Notes: a model not told the origin generated them from the letters alone. A stretch of DNA of 64,000 nt from Eubacterium sp. (GCA_017433295.1 JAFRHL010000037.1:94900-158899), one strand, 5' to 3'. Numbered from the stretch's first letter, positions 54,707 to 62,939 are shown. Numbers and translations are program-made.

Positions 54707-55543
54707 CTATTTTGTCTCGAATACTTTATAGTAGTGCTTTAAGCAGTCATTCATACCCTTCTGTACTGCGGCCCGGAGAGTGATGTAATCTGCGGCGCCG
54801 GTTCCTTCAACCTGCTTTGCCTCCTTCATGGCGGCGAGATAGAGGTCTGTGTATACGTTAATCTTGCAGATTCCTTCTCTTGCGCAGCGGTTTAAGTTCT
54901 CGTCTCCTGAGCCGGATCCGCCGTGGAGAACCAGCGGAACATCTGTGGCCCGGCGGATGGAGGCGAGGGCCTCAAAGCTGATCTCCGGGATCGCTTTTGC
55001 CTTATATACGCCATGGGCTGTTCCGATGGATATAGCCAGGGAGTCACAGCCGGACTGTTTTGCAAACTCGGCGGCTTCTTCCGCAGTTGTATACAGGGTC
55101 TCGGTGTCGTTTGCGTTGAAATTGCTGGCCACATGGCCGATCTCGGCTTCCACAACAACACCCCGGGCATGGGCATATTCAACTACTTCCTTTGTGGTGG
55201 CCACATTCTCTTCAAAACTCTTCATGGAAGCATCGATCATAACGGAAGTAAATCCCAGGTCGATGGCCTTCTTGCAGGTCTCAACGCTCTCGCCATGGTC
55301 AAGATGAAGAACGATGGGCACGCTTGCTTCTTTTGCGTATTTTCTTCCCACCAGGGCAGCGTCTTCCAGGTTGATGTTGTCACCCAGATGGCTTTCTGCC
55401 AGGGCGATGATCAGGGGGAGTCCCATCTCTTCGGCGCACTGAACATGGTTCTTGATTCCTTCCATATCGAGAAAGTTGGCGGATGGAATGGCAAAATGTT
55501 CTTCCTGGGCTTTTTTAAACAGCATTTTTGTATTAACTAACAT
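54707..55543 (-). CDS. Class II aldolase, ketose-bisphosphate or tagatose type
   Basis: A 278-residue class II aldolase. Kept: H-L-D-H-G-E (zinc His), M-I-D-A-S-M, E-A-E-I-G-H, G-T-A-H-G-V-Y, H-G-G-S-G-S and K-I-N-V-Y-T-D. It is closer to GatY/KbaY-type (tagatose-bisphosphate, or other ketose-bisphosphate) aldolases than to the glycolytic fba at 50788. It is the last gene of the minus-strand operon TIM-like / YjbQ / aldolase, with 12 nt from YjbQ. Expected role: cleave a ketose phosphate from a PTS-imported polyol into DHAP or a related C3 fragment and an aldehyde. Confidence 0.85.
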   Translation of the reverse strand: MLVNTKMLFKKAQEEHFAIPSANFLDMEGIKNHVQCAEEMGLPLIIALAESHLGDNINLEDAALVGRKYAKEASVPIVLHLDHGESVETCKKAIDLGFTSVMIDASMKSFEENVATTKEVVEYAHARGVVVEAEIGHVASNFNANDTETLYTTAEEAAEFAKQSGCDSLAISIGTAHGVYKAKAIPEISFEALASIRRATDVPLVLHGGSGSGDENLNRCAREGICKINVYTDLYLAAMKEAKQVEGTGAADYITLRAAVQKGMNDCLKHYYKVFETK

Positions 55544-55555
55544 GGATGGTCCTCC

Positions 55556-56086
55556 TTATTCTCCGATCACTATGATCTTACATTTGCGGGCACGTCCCTT
55601 AGCCCTGTCAAAATCTACAAAATAAACATAACCTGTGGAGCCTACGCCAAGCTTTCCATCGTCAACCTCAAGGGTAGCGCTTGATCCGATGAGTGTGGAC
55701 TTAAGATGGGCGTCTGCATTAAGCAGGGCTCTCCTGTCGCCGCCCGGAAGATAGTCTGCCGCGTTGGGCCAGGACTCCACGTCTACAAAATGGGCTTCGC
55801 CCGGATACATATAGGGACCTTCAGGCGGCATCTCGGTCTGGTCGGGGAAGATCCCGGACAGGGCCTTGTTCAGGTCTATCTGAAGGAATTCGGTTCCGTC
55901 CTCGGTCACGTCATGGACATACTCCTCAAAGAATACGGAACAGGTGGTGTGGGGAGAGATGATGGTAACGATACCGTTTTTAATACCGCTGTTCGCGATG
56001 GCTTCCCTTACCTGGGGAGTTACATTGAAAAATGAAGGGGTTCCGCCGTGGGATGTTAATTTCACTGTTTCTTTATACACTGCCAT
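55556..56086 (-). CDS. yjbQ: YjbQ family protein (UPF0047)
   Basis: A 176-residue YjbQ/UPF0047 protein with the family signatures I-S-P-H-T-T-C-S-V-F, E-D-x-x-E-F..D-L, and L-P-G-G-D-R-R-A-L-L-N-A-D-A-H-L-K-S-T-L-I-G. E. coli YjbQ is reported to have a secondary thiamine-phosphate synthase activity, but its true role is not settled. The gene is only 2 nt behind the TIM-like gene and 12 nt before the aldolase. This position inside a sugar operon hints at a role in sugar-phosphate chemistry. Confidence 0.86.
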   Translation of the reverse strand: MAVYKETVKLTSHGGTPSFFNVTPQVREAIANSGIKNGIVTIISPHTTCSVFFEEYVHDVTEDGTEFLQIDLNKALSGIFPDQTEMPPEGPYMYPGEAHFVDVESWPNAADYLPGGDRRALLNADAHLKSTLIGSSATLEVDDGKLGVGSTGYVYFVDFDRAKGRARKCKIIVIGE

Positions 56087-56088
56087 GA

Positions 56089-56787
56089 TTATTTCTCCTC
56101 CTCTAATTCTTTCTGTGCTTTCACGATTGCCTCTGCCATCTCACGGACCCGCTCTGCCGGTGATGGTGCGTTCAGGATGCCTGAAGTGGCTCCTGTGCCG
56201 TCTGCTCCGAGTTTTACTACATTATAGCAGTCCTGGGCGGTGCTGACGCCGGAAGCGATCATAACCAGGACATCGGGGTTTATCTCATGAAGGGCCTTAA
56301 CGGTTTCTGTGGTATAGGAATCATCTGCCACCTGGCCGGTTCCGATCAGGTCGGTGGGCTCGGCCAGAACGATATCGGCACCCATGCATGCCACTGCCTT
56401 AGCCTCTACGGTGCTGTCCGCGCAGACAATGGTGATCATGTCAAGCTCTTTTGCTCTTTTAATGCAGGCATAAAGCTCGACAACCGTCTTCTGGTTCTCG
56501 GCATGATTGAGGAATACGGCGCCTGCACCGGCTTCTTTCAAAGACTCGGGTAAAACGGCTCCCATGCCTCTGCCCGGTACCAGAGAATCAAGAGACTGGG
56601 CACAAACGATAAGATTCTCAGTATTTTCTTTAATAAGTCTGATATCAGCGTAGGGACAGGTGAAATACATGGAAAGACCGGTATCCGCCGCAACCTTGTC
56701 CGCAGCCTTGGCCAGTTCCAGGCTCTTCTTTCCATATAAGTATGACTTGGGGTTAACGATTAAAAAAGGACTTTTTGCTTTTGCCAT
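56089..56787 (-). CDS. Triose-phosphate-isomerase-like enzyme
   Basis: A 232-residue TIM homologue, somewhat short and divergent from glycolytic TpiA. The catalytic Lys is in N-P-K-S-Y (usual N-x-K), His in L-N-H-A-E-N (usual G-H-S-E-R) and Glu in A-E-P-T-D-L-I-G-T-G (usual Y-E-P-V-W-A-I-G-T-G). All three residues are present, so it is likely an active isomerase. In erythritol and threitol pathways, TIM homologues isomerise L-erythrulose-phosphate. It is the first gene of the minus-strand operon and could act on a C3, C4 or similar ketose phosphate. Confidence 0.83.
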   Translation of the reverse strand: MAKAKSPFLIVNPKSYLYGKKSLELAKAADKVAADTGLSMYFTCPYADIRLIKENTENLIVCAQSLDSLVPGRGMGAVLPESLKEAGAGAVFLNHAENQKTVVELYACIKRAKELDMITIVCADSTVEAKAVACMGADIVLAEPTDLIGTGQVADDSYTTETVKALHEINPDVLVMIASGVSTAQDCYNVVKLGADGTGATSGILNAPSPAERVREMAEAIVKAQKELEEEK

Positions 56788-56869
56788 CTCTTTACTCCTC
56801 CCTCTTTAAGCAGTGGGCTTTAAATGGTTACATATGTGCCTTATAACTATTAAAGTGCTTCTTGCCTAC

Positions 56870-56898
56870 ATCATATACCCTATCATAGGGATTGTCAA
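56870..56898 (-). promoter_or_regulatory. Promoter and palindromic operator of the TIM-YjbQ-aldolase operon
   Basis: Minus strand: perfect TTGACA (56898-56893), a 17-bp spacer and TATGAT (56875-56870). The spacer holds the perfect 13-bp palindrome CCCTATCATAGGG (56878-56890). Confidence 0.75.
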
Positions 56899-56920
56899 GG
56901 ATTATTTTAACAAAAGTTTT

Positions 56921-56929
56921 GAACAAATG
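56921..56929 (-). promoter_or_regulatory. CATTTGTTC box upstream of the TIM operon
   Basis: CATTTGTTC on the minus strand (GAACAAATG on the plus strand), about 22 nt upstream of the -35. The same box in the same orientation lies upstream of the gutM promoter (60179-60187). Confidence 0.55.
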
Positions 56930-57018
56930 ATTATTTTGTAACAAGTAACTGGTTCTAATATCGGGAAAAAGATGATAGAATAGTGGTAGCCCCAATCGCA
57001 GCCGGTGTGTGGCCTGAG

Positions 57019-57052
57019 CCAATCGAAAGTGCCTCGGCGGTTTCGATTGATT
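57019..57052 (+). repeat. Dispersed TTTCGATTGAT element, copy 5
   Basis: CCAATCGAAAGTGCCTCGGC then GGTTTCGATTGATT; AATCGAAA pairs with TTTCGATT perfectly. It lies 32 nt upstream of the GDPD gene. Confidence 0.7.
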
Positions 57053-57083
57053 TCAAAAGGTATATATAATAAGGAGAGTTCTT

Positions 57084-57947
57084 TTGATTAATAAAGTGAA
57101 AAGCATTATCCCCGATGATTTGAAAAAAATACTCAGACAGGTGGAAAAGGAAATAAAATACCCATTTCGCAAAGCCAGGGCAGACTGGCTTAGAAACAGG
57201 GTCATTCTGACCTGGGACAGCAGCCGCTTTGTGGCCCATCGGGGCCTGTCGGCAGCGGCGCCGGAGAATACCATGAAAGCATTTGAACTGGCTGCCCGGG
57301 AGGGCTTCGCCGCAATAGAGACGGATATCCGGCGGACTAAGGATCATAAGCTTGTGCTCATGCATGATGAGAATCTGAAACGTATGTGCGGGGTGGACGC
57401 CCTGGTAAGAGATCTTACCTATGAGGAACTGTTAGAAATTCCGGTCAGAGGCAGCAGTACCGAAAGGATTCCTCTTCTTTCCCAATTCCTTCTATTATGC
57501 CGGGACCATGACAAGGTTCCCATGCTGGAATTAAAAGATAGCTGGAATGCCAGGGAAGCGCTGCCGGAGGATTATCTTATGGAGGTCATCAGACAGGTGG
57601 GACAGATCATGGGAAACAGGCCTGTTATCTATGTTTCCTTCAATATAAATACATTACTCGCCCTGCAGGCTCTCCTTTATAAGGAAGATATTGCCCATGT
57701 CAAACTCTTTCATCTGGTCCACCGGATGGACCCCTCAAGATTCTCCTGGTATAAGGACCACCGGATTAATCTGTCTTTTCAGGGAAAAAGGAATAAGCTT
57801 GCCGTCATCAGAAAGGCGAAGGAGGCCGGGCTTGAACTCGTAGTCTGGGTCGTTGATGATCCGGATCAGATCAGGCTGTATGTCAGGGAGAGGATCGACT
57901 GGATTGCTTCCAATGACAGGATAGAGGTGGAACAGGCACATTTGTGA
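57084..57947 (+). CDS. Glycerophosphodiester phosphodiesterase family protein
   Basis: A 287-residue GDPD-domain protein, starting with TTG at 57084 behind AAGGAGAG. About 45 basic residues precede the domain. Active-site residues: H-R-G (about 52-54), E-T-D in A-I-E-T-D-I-R (metal ligands) and H-D in L-M-H-D-E-N. It hydrolyses glycerophosphodiesters to glycerol-3-phosphate and an alcohol, or a related phosphodiester. It stands alone between the TIM operon and the regulator genes. Confidence 0.86.
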   Translation: MINKVKSIIPDDLKKILRQVEKEIKYPFRKARADWLRNRVILTWDSSRFVAHRGLSAAAPENTMKAFELAAREGFAAIETDIRRTKDHKLVLMHDENLKRMCGVDALVRDLTYEELLEIPVRGSSTERIPLLSQFLLLCRDHDKVPMLELKDSWNAREALPEDYLMEVIRQVGQIMGNRPVIYVSFNINTLLALQALLYKEDIAHVKLFHLVHRMDPSRFSWYKDHRINLSFQGKRNKLAVIRKAKEAGLELVVWVVDDPDQIRLYVRERIDWIASNDRIEVEQAHL

Positions 57948-58071
57948 TTAATGTTTGTATTGTTACCATGCATATGTTATTCTTTAATTCAGGATACATC
58001 GAATTATGCCGGACTATACCGGAGCTGCGCCGGCTGCCCGGTACTTTGACGGCTTAGGGGAGGATTGGATC

Positions 58072-59007
58072 ATGAGGGTGGCTTCAGAAGATGTGAATGT
58101 CAGAAAGATGACTCTGGCAGCGGAAATGTACTATATATATGATATGCCCCAGAAGGAGATCGCCAAACGGCTGGGGGTATCCAGGCCCTGGGTCTCCAAG
58201 CTGTTAAAGCGGGCCAGGGAGATGGATATTGTGCGTATTGAGATACAGTCTCCTCTGATGGGCAGCCCGGATATGGAAAAGAAACTGGAGGATACCTATC
58301 ACATCAATCATGTGTCTGTTATCCGGCCGGCGGCGGGCGGAGATTATACCAATATCAGTATGGCGGCGGCTAATTATCTGATTTCCCATGTAAAGCCAAA
58401 GGATACCATAGGCATAAGCTGGGGCATGTCCATCGCCAGGATGATCGACCATGTGGTGGATATGCAGCTTCCCGATGTAACAGTTGTTCCCATTGTGGGC
58501 GGGGCCGGTTCAGATATCGAATGCCTCAGTAATGTCAATGCCAACAGGCTGTCCAATCTGTTGGGAAGCAAATGCCGTCTGCTCCATGCCAATGCCTATT
58601 GTGCGGACCGGAATGAATATCAGGCTGTCATATCCGGTCAGATGACAAAAGAGATCATTGATCAGGGCGAGCATGCGGATATTGCTCTGGTGGGGATCGG
58701 GGCCATGAAACCATCCCGGATACTGGATTATGATTACCTTACCCCTGAGGACCGGGATCACATCATAGACAGCGGGGTGGTGGGTGATATTGCCTTCCGA
58801 TTTGTGGAAGAGAACGGACAAGTTGCGGATATTGACTTTAATAAACGTGTTGTGGCCTGCGATCTGGCTGCCATAAGGAAGAATGCCAGGGAGGTGATTG
58901 CCATAGCCTACGGCAGGGAGAAGGCTGAGATCATCAGGGCGGTGCTTAAGGGGGGGCTCCTTACTACTTTATTTACCGACTATGACACGGCACAGCAGCT
59001 GCTTTAG
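58072..59007 (+). CDS. SorC/DeoR-type sugar-binding transcriptional regulator 1
   Basis: A 311-residue regulator: N-terminal helix-turn-helix (about 20-50, M-P-Q-K-E-I-A-K-R-L-G-V-S-R-P-W-V-S-K-L-L) and a C-terminal sugar-phosphate-binding NagB-like domain (about 65-311, G-I-S-W-G-M-S, V-V-P-I-V-G-G-A-G-S, G-V-V-G-D-I). GGGGAGGA lies 7 nt before ATG 58072, so I prefer it to the in-frame ATG at 58006. A likely ligand is the phosphorylated substrate of the nearby pathway. A second homologue lies directly downstream. Confidence 0.86.
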   Translation: MRVASEDVNVRKMTLAAEMYYIYDMPQKEIAKRLGVSRPWVSKLLKRAREMDIVRIEIQSPLMGSPDMEKKLEDTYHINHVSVIRPAAGGDYTNISMAAANYLISHVKPKDTIGISWGMSIARMIDHVVDMQLPDVTVVPIVGGAGSDIECLSNVNANRLSNLLGSKCRLLHANAYCADRNEYQAVISGQMTKEIIDQGEHADIALVGIGAMKPSRILDYDYLTPEDRDHIIDSGVVGDIAFRFVEENGQVADIDFNKRVVACDLAAIRKNAREVIAIAYGREKAEIIRAVLKGGLLTTLFTDYDTAQQLL

Positions 59008-59033
59008 CCCTGCATTCCCAAAACTCCCCACGA

Positions 59034-59064
59034 GGCGGCCTCAATTGATTATTTCGGTTGATTT
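59034..59064 (+). repeat. Dispersed TTTCGATTGAT element, copy 6 (degenerate)
   Basis: GAGGCGGCCTCAATTGATTA followed by TTTCGGTTGAT: the core has one change (A to G). The TTGATT of this copy doubles as the likely -35 of the next gene. Confidence 0.5.
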
Positions 59065-59100
59065 TCCAGGAAAAAAGAGATAAAATATATACAAATGTTC
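59058..59100 (+). promoter_or_regulatory. Promoter and operator of regulator 2
   Basis: TTGATT (59058-59063), a 17-bp spacer, TAAAAT (59081-59086), then TATACAAATGTTC (59088-59100) right at the expected start of transcription. The same 13-nt sequence recurs at 60097-60109. This suggests autorepression. Confidence 0.65.
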
Positions 59101-59115
59101 TGGGGGATTGATGAA

Positions 59116-60090
59116 ATGAAAAAGATAGTGGATGATGACAGATTAATTTATAAGGTTTGCTGTCTCTATTATGAGGATGGTATGAACCAGAAGGAGATAG
59201 GGGATTATCTGGGAGTTTCCAGGTCTTCTGTACTCCGCATGCTGCAAAATGGCAGGGACCGGGGGATCGTTACCATTGAGCTGCACAATCCTGCTTCCTT
59301 TAACTACGGGGAGCTGGAGAAAAAGCTGGAGGTCAAATATGGTTTTAAAGATGTTGTGATCGTGGAGGAGAGTGTCCTGGATTCCAAGAGTGAGGCTGCC
59401 ACCTATATTTTCGGGCAGGCTGCGGACTATCTTTACAGTCTTCTGCGGGAAGGCTACCGCATCGGTGTTACCATGGGCCACACCCTGGATAATGTTCTCC
59501 AGACCAACAAAACATTCAAAAAGTTCGATAACATTTTATGTGTGCCCATTGTGGGTGGCATCAGCCAGGGTGCCACTGACGGCATGGATGTGCAGGGCAA
59601 TGAGATCGCCCGGAAATTCACTGACAAGTTCGGAGGAAAGTACATCCAGTTTCTGTCTCCGGCCATGTTTTCCGATAAGCGGATTCTCGACACTTTCCTT
59701 CAGGAAAAGGCAGTGAATTTTATTTTTGAGGAGTTTAAGAAAATTAATGTGGCTGTGGTTGGAATCGGTGTGCCAAAGGGGGAAGACCATACCCTCATCA
59801 AGGCAGGATATGCTACGTCGAAAGAACTTAAAGCGCTGGCCGCCCAGGGAGCAGTGGGAGATATCACATTGCAGTTTTTTGATGAGAACGGAAATACGGA
59901 ACGTTTTCATGAGTTTAACGACAGGGTGGCTGCCATTTCCATGGATGTTTTCCGGAAGATCCCCCTGCGGATCGGCATTGCCAGTGGTGAGAAGAAAGCG
60001 GAAGCAGTAAAAGGGGCCATTAAGGGAAAACTGATCAATATTCTGATCACCAATGCGGAATGTGCCAGAAAACTTCTTACTGATGATTAA
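59116..60090 (+). CDS. SorC-type sugar-binding transcriptional regulator 2
   Basis: A 324-residue paralogue of the regulator upstream. Helix-turn-helix about 18-50 (M-N-Q-K-E-I-G-D-Y-L-G-V-S-R-S-S-V-L-R-M-L) and the C-terminal SorC domain (V-P-I-V-G-G-I-S-Q-G, V-V-G-I-G-V-P-K-G, G-A-V-G-D-I-T-L-Q). The in-frame ATG at 59095 lies inside the operator, so ATG 59116 behind GGGGGA is the better start. Located just before the gutM-PTS operon and probably its main regulator. Confidence 0.86.
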   Translation: MKKIVDDDRLIYKVCCLYYEDGMNQKEIGDYLGVSRSSVLRMLQNGRDRGIVTIELHNPASFNYGELEKKLEVKYGFKDVVIVEESVLDSKSEAATYIFGQAADYLYSLLREGYRIGVTMGHTLDNVLQTNKTFKKFDNILCVPIVGGISQGATDGMDVQGNEIARKFTDKFGGKYIQFLSPAMFSDKRILDTFLQEKAVNFIFEEFKKINVAVVGIGVPKGEDHTLIKAGYATSKELKALAAQGAVGDITLQFFDENGNTERFHEFNDRVAAISMDVFRKIPLRIGIASGEKKAEAVKGAIKGKLINILITNAECARKLLTDD

Positions 60091-60096
60091 TTTAAT

Positions 60097-60187
60097 TATA
60101 CAAATGTTCTAATATAAAAGGTTAAATAATTAACTAAAACAAAAGTGCGCATTTGTATAAGAAACAATTCAATTTAAACATTTGTTC
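60097..60187. promoter_or_regulatory. Three SorC-type operator boxes upstream of gutM
   Basis: TATACAAATGTTC (60097-60109, identical to the box at regulator 2), GCATTTGTATA (60149-60159, inverted) and CATTTGTTC (60179-60187). Spacing of about 50 and 30 nt fits cooperative binding or looping. Confidence 0.7.
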
Positions 60188-60199
60188 AGAACATAATAC

Positions 60200-60228
60200 T
60201 TGATAATCAAAAGAGAATTCTGTATAAT
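60200..60228 (+). promoter_or_regulatory. Promoter of the gutM-PTS operon
   Basis: TTGATA (60200-60205), a 17-bp spacer and perfect TATAAT (60223-60228). The nearest CATTTGTTC box ends 12 nt upstream of the -35, a typical activator position. Confidence 0.8.
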
Positions 60229-60270
60229 TTATGTCAGATGAAAGATTATCTTAAGGGAGATTGAAAGAAG

Positions 60271-60732
60271 ATGAAGATCAGTGGACTTTCTATTGCATTT
60301 CTGATTCTCTTTGTGCTGATCGCCGTTCAGTCGGTCGGCGGATATTTACAGATTCAGAATTACAGGAAGGCCGTCAGACGAATGCACAAGCTGGGCAATG
60401 TGGGACTGGGGCAGAGAAGAGGACGGTTTTTAAACGGCCATGTTGCCATTATCGCATGTAACAGCGAGGGAATTATCACCGGAGCCGAGGTGATGGACGG
60501 AATCGGCGTCTGGGCAAGATTTCATCCGGTGGATACATTTCTTGATAAGAAGCTTGTGGGCAGCAGCGTTTTTGATTTTCTGGATATAACAGAAACCTTT
60601 GATAAGAAGAAGTTTAAACGTTACCGGGGATATGTACGGGCTCTGGAGGCTCTGGAAGTGAGACTGACGGACAGGGAGCTTACCAGGGAACAGGAAAAGT
60701 ACATGCAGGAGCGCGGTGGACGAAGGAAATAG
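60271..60732 (+). CDS. gutM: Glucitol operon activator-type protein GutM
   Basis: A 153-residue GutM family protein: N-terminal membrane segment (about 5-25, L-S-I-A-F-L-I-L-F-V-L-I-A-V), then a compact domain with G-Q-R-R-G-R-F-L-N-G-H-V-A-I-I-A and W-A-R-F-H-P-V-D-T-F. In E. coli GutM activates the glucitol operon; here it opens the PTS operon. GGGAGA precedes the ATG. The C-terminus is longer than a minimal GutM and rich in charged residues. Confidence 0.87.
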   Translation: MKISGLSIAFLILFVLIAVQSVGGYLQIQNYRKAVRRMHKLGNVGLGQRRGRFLNGHVAIIACNSEGIITGAEVMDGIGVWARFHPVDTFLDKKLVGSSVFDFLDITETFDKKKFKRYRGYVRALEALEVRLTDRELTREQEKYMQERGGRRK

Positions 60733-60847
60733 GCATCTGGTCCGGTTTTTCCCGGACTATAATATGAACTCTGGTATAAATTGTCTTTGACCGGGACAGA
60801 TAGGGCCCTGATGTCCGGTATGAAGACGTTTTATATAATAACTTATG

Positions 60848-60863
60848 GCAAATGACTATTTGC
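60848..60863. promoter_or_regulatory. Palindromic box ahead of srlA
   Basis: GCAAATGACTATTTGC, a perfect palindrome of two 6-nt arms and a 4-nt centre, followed by GCAAATGTTTTTAGGAGGG. The AAATG/CATTT half-site matches the boxes upstream of gutM; this one may bind the same regulator inside the operon. Confidence 0.5.
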
Positions 60864-60885
60864 AAATGTTTTTAGGAGGGTACTT

Positions 60886-61410
60886 ATGGAATTCATTTCA
60901 AAAGCAGCTGAGGCGTTTATCAGCTTGTTTACCGCTGGTGGCGAGACCTTTGCAGGATGGGTAACAGGAATCATCCCGCAGGTTGTCTGCCTTATGGTAT
61001 TCGTTAACTCAATCATCAAGCTTGTAGGAACAGACAGGGTTGAGAATTTCGCGAAGAAGATCACAAGGTACGCTGTTCTTCGTTACACACTTCTCCCGAT
61101 CCTGGCTGTATTCTTCCTGGCTAACCCGATGTGTTATACATTCGGACGTTTCGTAGATGAGAAGTACAAACCTGCCTACTATGATGCATGTGTAAGCTTT
61201 GTACATCCCATCACAGGCCTTTTCCCCCATGCCAATGCCGGAGAGCTTTTCGTATGGCTCGGTATTGCGGAGGGAGTTCAGAAAGCCGGCTTCTCAACAG
61301 GCGGTCTTGCTGTTCGTTACTTTATCGCCGGTGTTATCGTTATCCTGATCCGTGGTCTTCTGACAGAGAGAATCTATGCCATGATGACCCGTGGAAAAGC
61401 ATCTAAATAA
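60886..61410 (+). CDS. srlA: Glucitol/sorbitol PTS EIIC component
   Basis: A 174-residue membrane protein, EIIC2-type, of the glucitol PTS family with about four to five membrane helices (e.g. V-V-C-L-M-V-F-V-N-S-I-I-K-L-V-G). Family marks: G-W-V-T-G-I-I-P near the start and F-C-C-type conserved aromatic/Gly helix ends. GGAGGG lies 7 nt before the ATG. It is 15 nt upstream of srlE, and together they form the permease. Confidence 0.9.
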   Translation: MEFISKAAEAFISLFTAGGETFAGWVTGIIPQVVCLMVFVNSIIKLVGTDRVENFAKKITRYAVLRYTLLPILAVFFLANPMCYTFGRFVDEKYKPAYYDACVSFVHPITGLFPHANAGELFVWLGIAEGVQKAGFSTGGLAVRYFIAGVIVILIRGLLTERIYAMMTRGKASK

Positions 61411-61425
61411 TAGGAGGGCCCCGAT

Positions 61426-62430
61426 ATGTATAAGACAATTAAAATCAGTAGAGGAAATACTGGATGGGGTGGTCCGTTAGTTATCACTCCCACTGACAAA
61501 TGTCACACTGTATTAAGTGTTACAGGCGGCGGGATCGATCCCGTTTCTGCAAAGATCGCCGAGCTTTCCGGCGCAGAGGCAGTTGACGGATGGAAGACAT
61601 CCCTTCCGGATGATGAAGTTATGGTTGCCGTTGTTGACTGCGGTGGTACTGCAAGATGCGGCGTTTATCCCAAAAAAGGTATCTACACGGTTAACCTGAC
61701 ACCGGTTGGACAGTCCGGACCTCTTGCCCAGTTTATTACAGAGGATATCTATGTATCTGATGTTAAACCGGAGTGCATTGAGGTACTCGGTGAAGCCGGC
61801 GAGTATGTTGCTCCCGAGAAGGTGGCAGCTGCTCCCATATCCGACGGTCCTAAGACAAAAGCTCAGGCCAAGCAGGAGATTGCTGCAGCCAATGAGGGCA
61901 AGAGCGAGAACATTGTTACAAAGATCGGTAAAGGTGTTGGTTATGTGGTAGGCCAGTTCTTCCAGGCAGGTCGTGATACCATCGATATGGTTATCAAGAA
62001 CATCCTTCCCTTCATGGCATTTACTTCCACCATCCTTGGTATCATCAGTGCCAGCGGACTTGGAAATGTTATCGCCAACACGATCGCGCCGTTTTGTTCT
62101 ACCCTTCCGGGTATGTTATTGATCTGTCTGATCTGTTCCTTACCGTTCCTGTCACCGATTCTCGGACCTGGTGCCGTTATCGCTCAGGTAGTAGGAACAC
62201 TTCTTGGCGCCCAGTTCGCCACAGGCGCTATTCCGCCGCAGTATGCTCTTCCGGCTCTGTTCGCCATCGATGGACAGGTTGGTGGTGACTTCGTACCGGT
62301 TGGATTATCTCTGGGTGAAGCTGAGCCTGAGACCATCGAGTTTGGTGTGCCGGCCGTACTGTTCTCCAGGCTGATCACAGGCCCTGTATCCGTTCTTATT
62401 GCATTCGTATTAAGTATCGGACTTTTCTAA
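61426..62430 (+). CDS. srlE: Glucitol/sorbitol PTS EIIBC component
   Basis: A 334-residue protein: soluble EIIB (about 1-130) and a membrane EIIC1-part (about 180-334). The phospho-Cys lies in V-D-C-G-G-T-A-R-C-G-V-Y-P-K; the G-G-I-D-P and F-L-S-P-I-L-G-P-G-A-V-I-A segments are typical of SrlE. AGGAGGG before the ATG. The linker is Ala/Lys/Gln-rich. It imports and phosphorylates a hexitol or related polyol with srlA and srlB. Confidence 0.92.
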   Translation: MYKTIKISRGNTGWGGPLVITPTDKCHTVLSVTGGGIDPVSAKIAELSGAEAVDGWKTSLPDDEVMVAVVDCGGTARCGVYPKKGIYTVNLTPVGQSGPLAQFITEDIYVSDVKPECIEVLGEAGEYVAPEKVAAAPISDGPKTKAQAKQEIAAANEGKSENIVTKIGKGVGYVVGQFFQAGRDTIDMVIKNILPFMAFTSTILGIISASGLGNVIANTIAPFCSTLPGMLLICLICSLPFLSPILGPGAVIAQVVGTLLGAQFATGAIPPQYALPALFAIDGQVGGDFVPVGLSLGEAEPETIEFGVPAVLFSRLITGPVSVLIAFVLSIGLF

Positions 62431-62488
62431 ACTGGCCAGCGGAGCTTTAAAACAACTGTTTTTTCTATAATATGAGGTGGTAAGTACT

Positions 62489-62860
62489 ATGAAATACTCA
62501 TCAGAAATAACCGGATTTGGTCCGGAGGCATTTGAGTTTCTTGAACCGGAGCTTGCCCTGAATTTTGTCATCATTTTTAATGAAGATGCACCGCCGGAGC
62601 TGGCTGAGCTTGCGATCCTTCATAAAAAAGAAAAGCTGATTGCACCTCCTGCCAAGGGCGACATCCTGATGGTAGGAGAGAATGTTTATACTATTACTGC
62701 AGTCGGTGATGAAGTACAACATACTCTTGCCGAGCTAGGCCATTGTACTCTGGCCTTCGGTGGCGGTGAGGAAGCATTCCGTCCGGGTTGCATCATGCTG
62801 GAAGGCCCCATGCTTTCAAAAGACTCCGTTAAGATCGGAGACAGAATAGAAATTTATTAA
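62489..62860 (+). CDS. srlB: Glucitol/sorbitol PTS EIIA component
   Basis: A 123-residue EIIA of the glucitol family; the phospho-His is in A-E-L-G-H-C-T-L (about residue 83). The start is ATG 62489 behind GAGGTGG; GTG 62477 lies in the same frame. It takes phosphate from HPr and passes it to srlE. It completes the set srlA-srlE-srlB. Confidence 0.91.
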   Translation: MKYSSEITGFGPEAFEFLEPELALNFVIIFNEDAPPELAELAILHKKEKLIAPPAKGDILMVGENVYTITAVGDEVQHTLAELGHCTLAFGGGEEAFRPGCIMLEGPMLSKDSVKIGDRIEIY

Positions 62861-62939
62861 ACAGTTTACCATCTGCCCTGCAGATATCGCTGACCCGGAT
62901 TTTGCCGGCGATACCTGCACAGGGAGCAGGTTGGATTTG

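Noticed and set aside
59095-59115. Upstream ATG start for SorC regulator 2
   Set aside because: It lies inside the TATACAAATGTTC operator and has no Shine-Dalgarno; ATG 59116 fits better.
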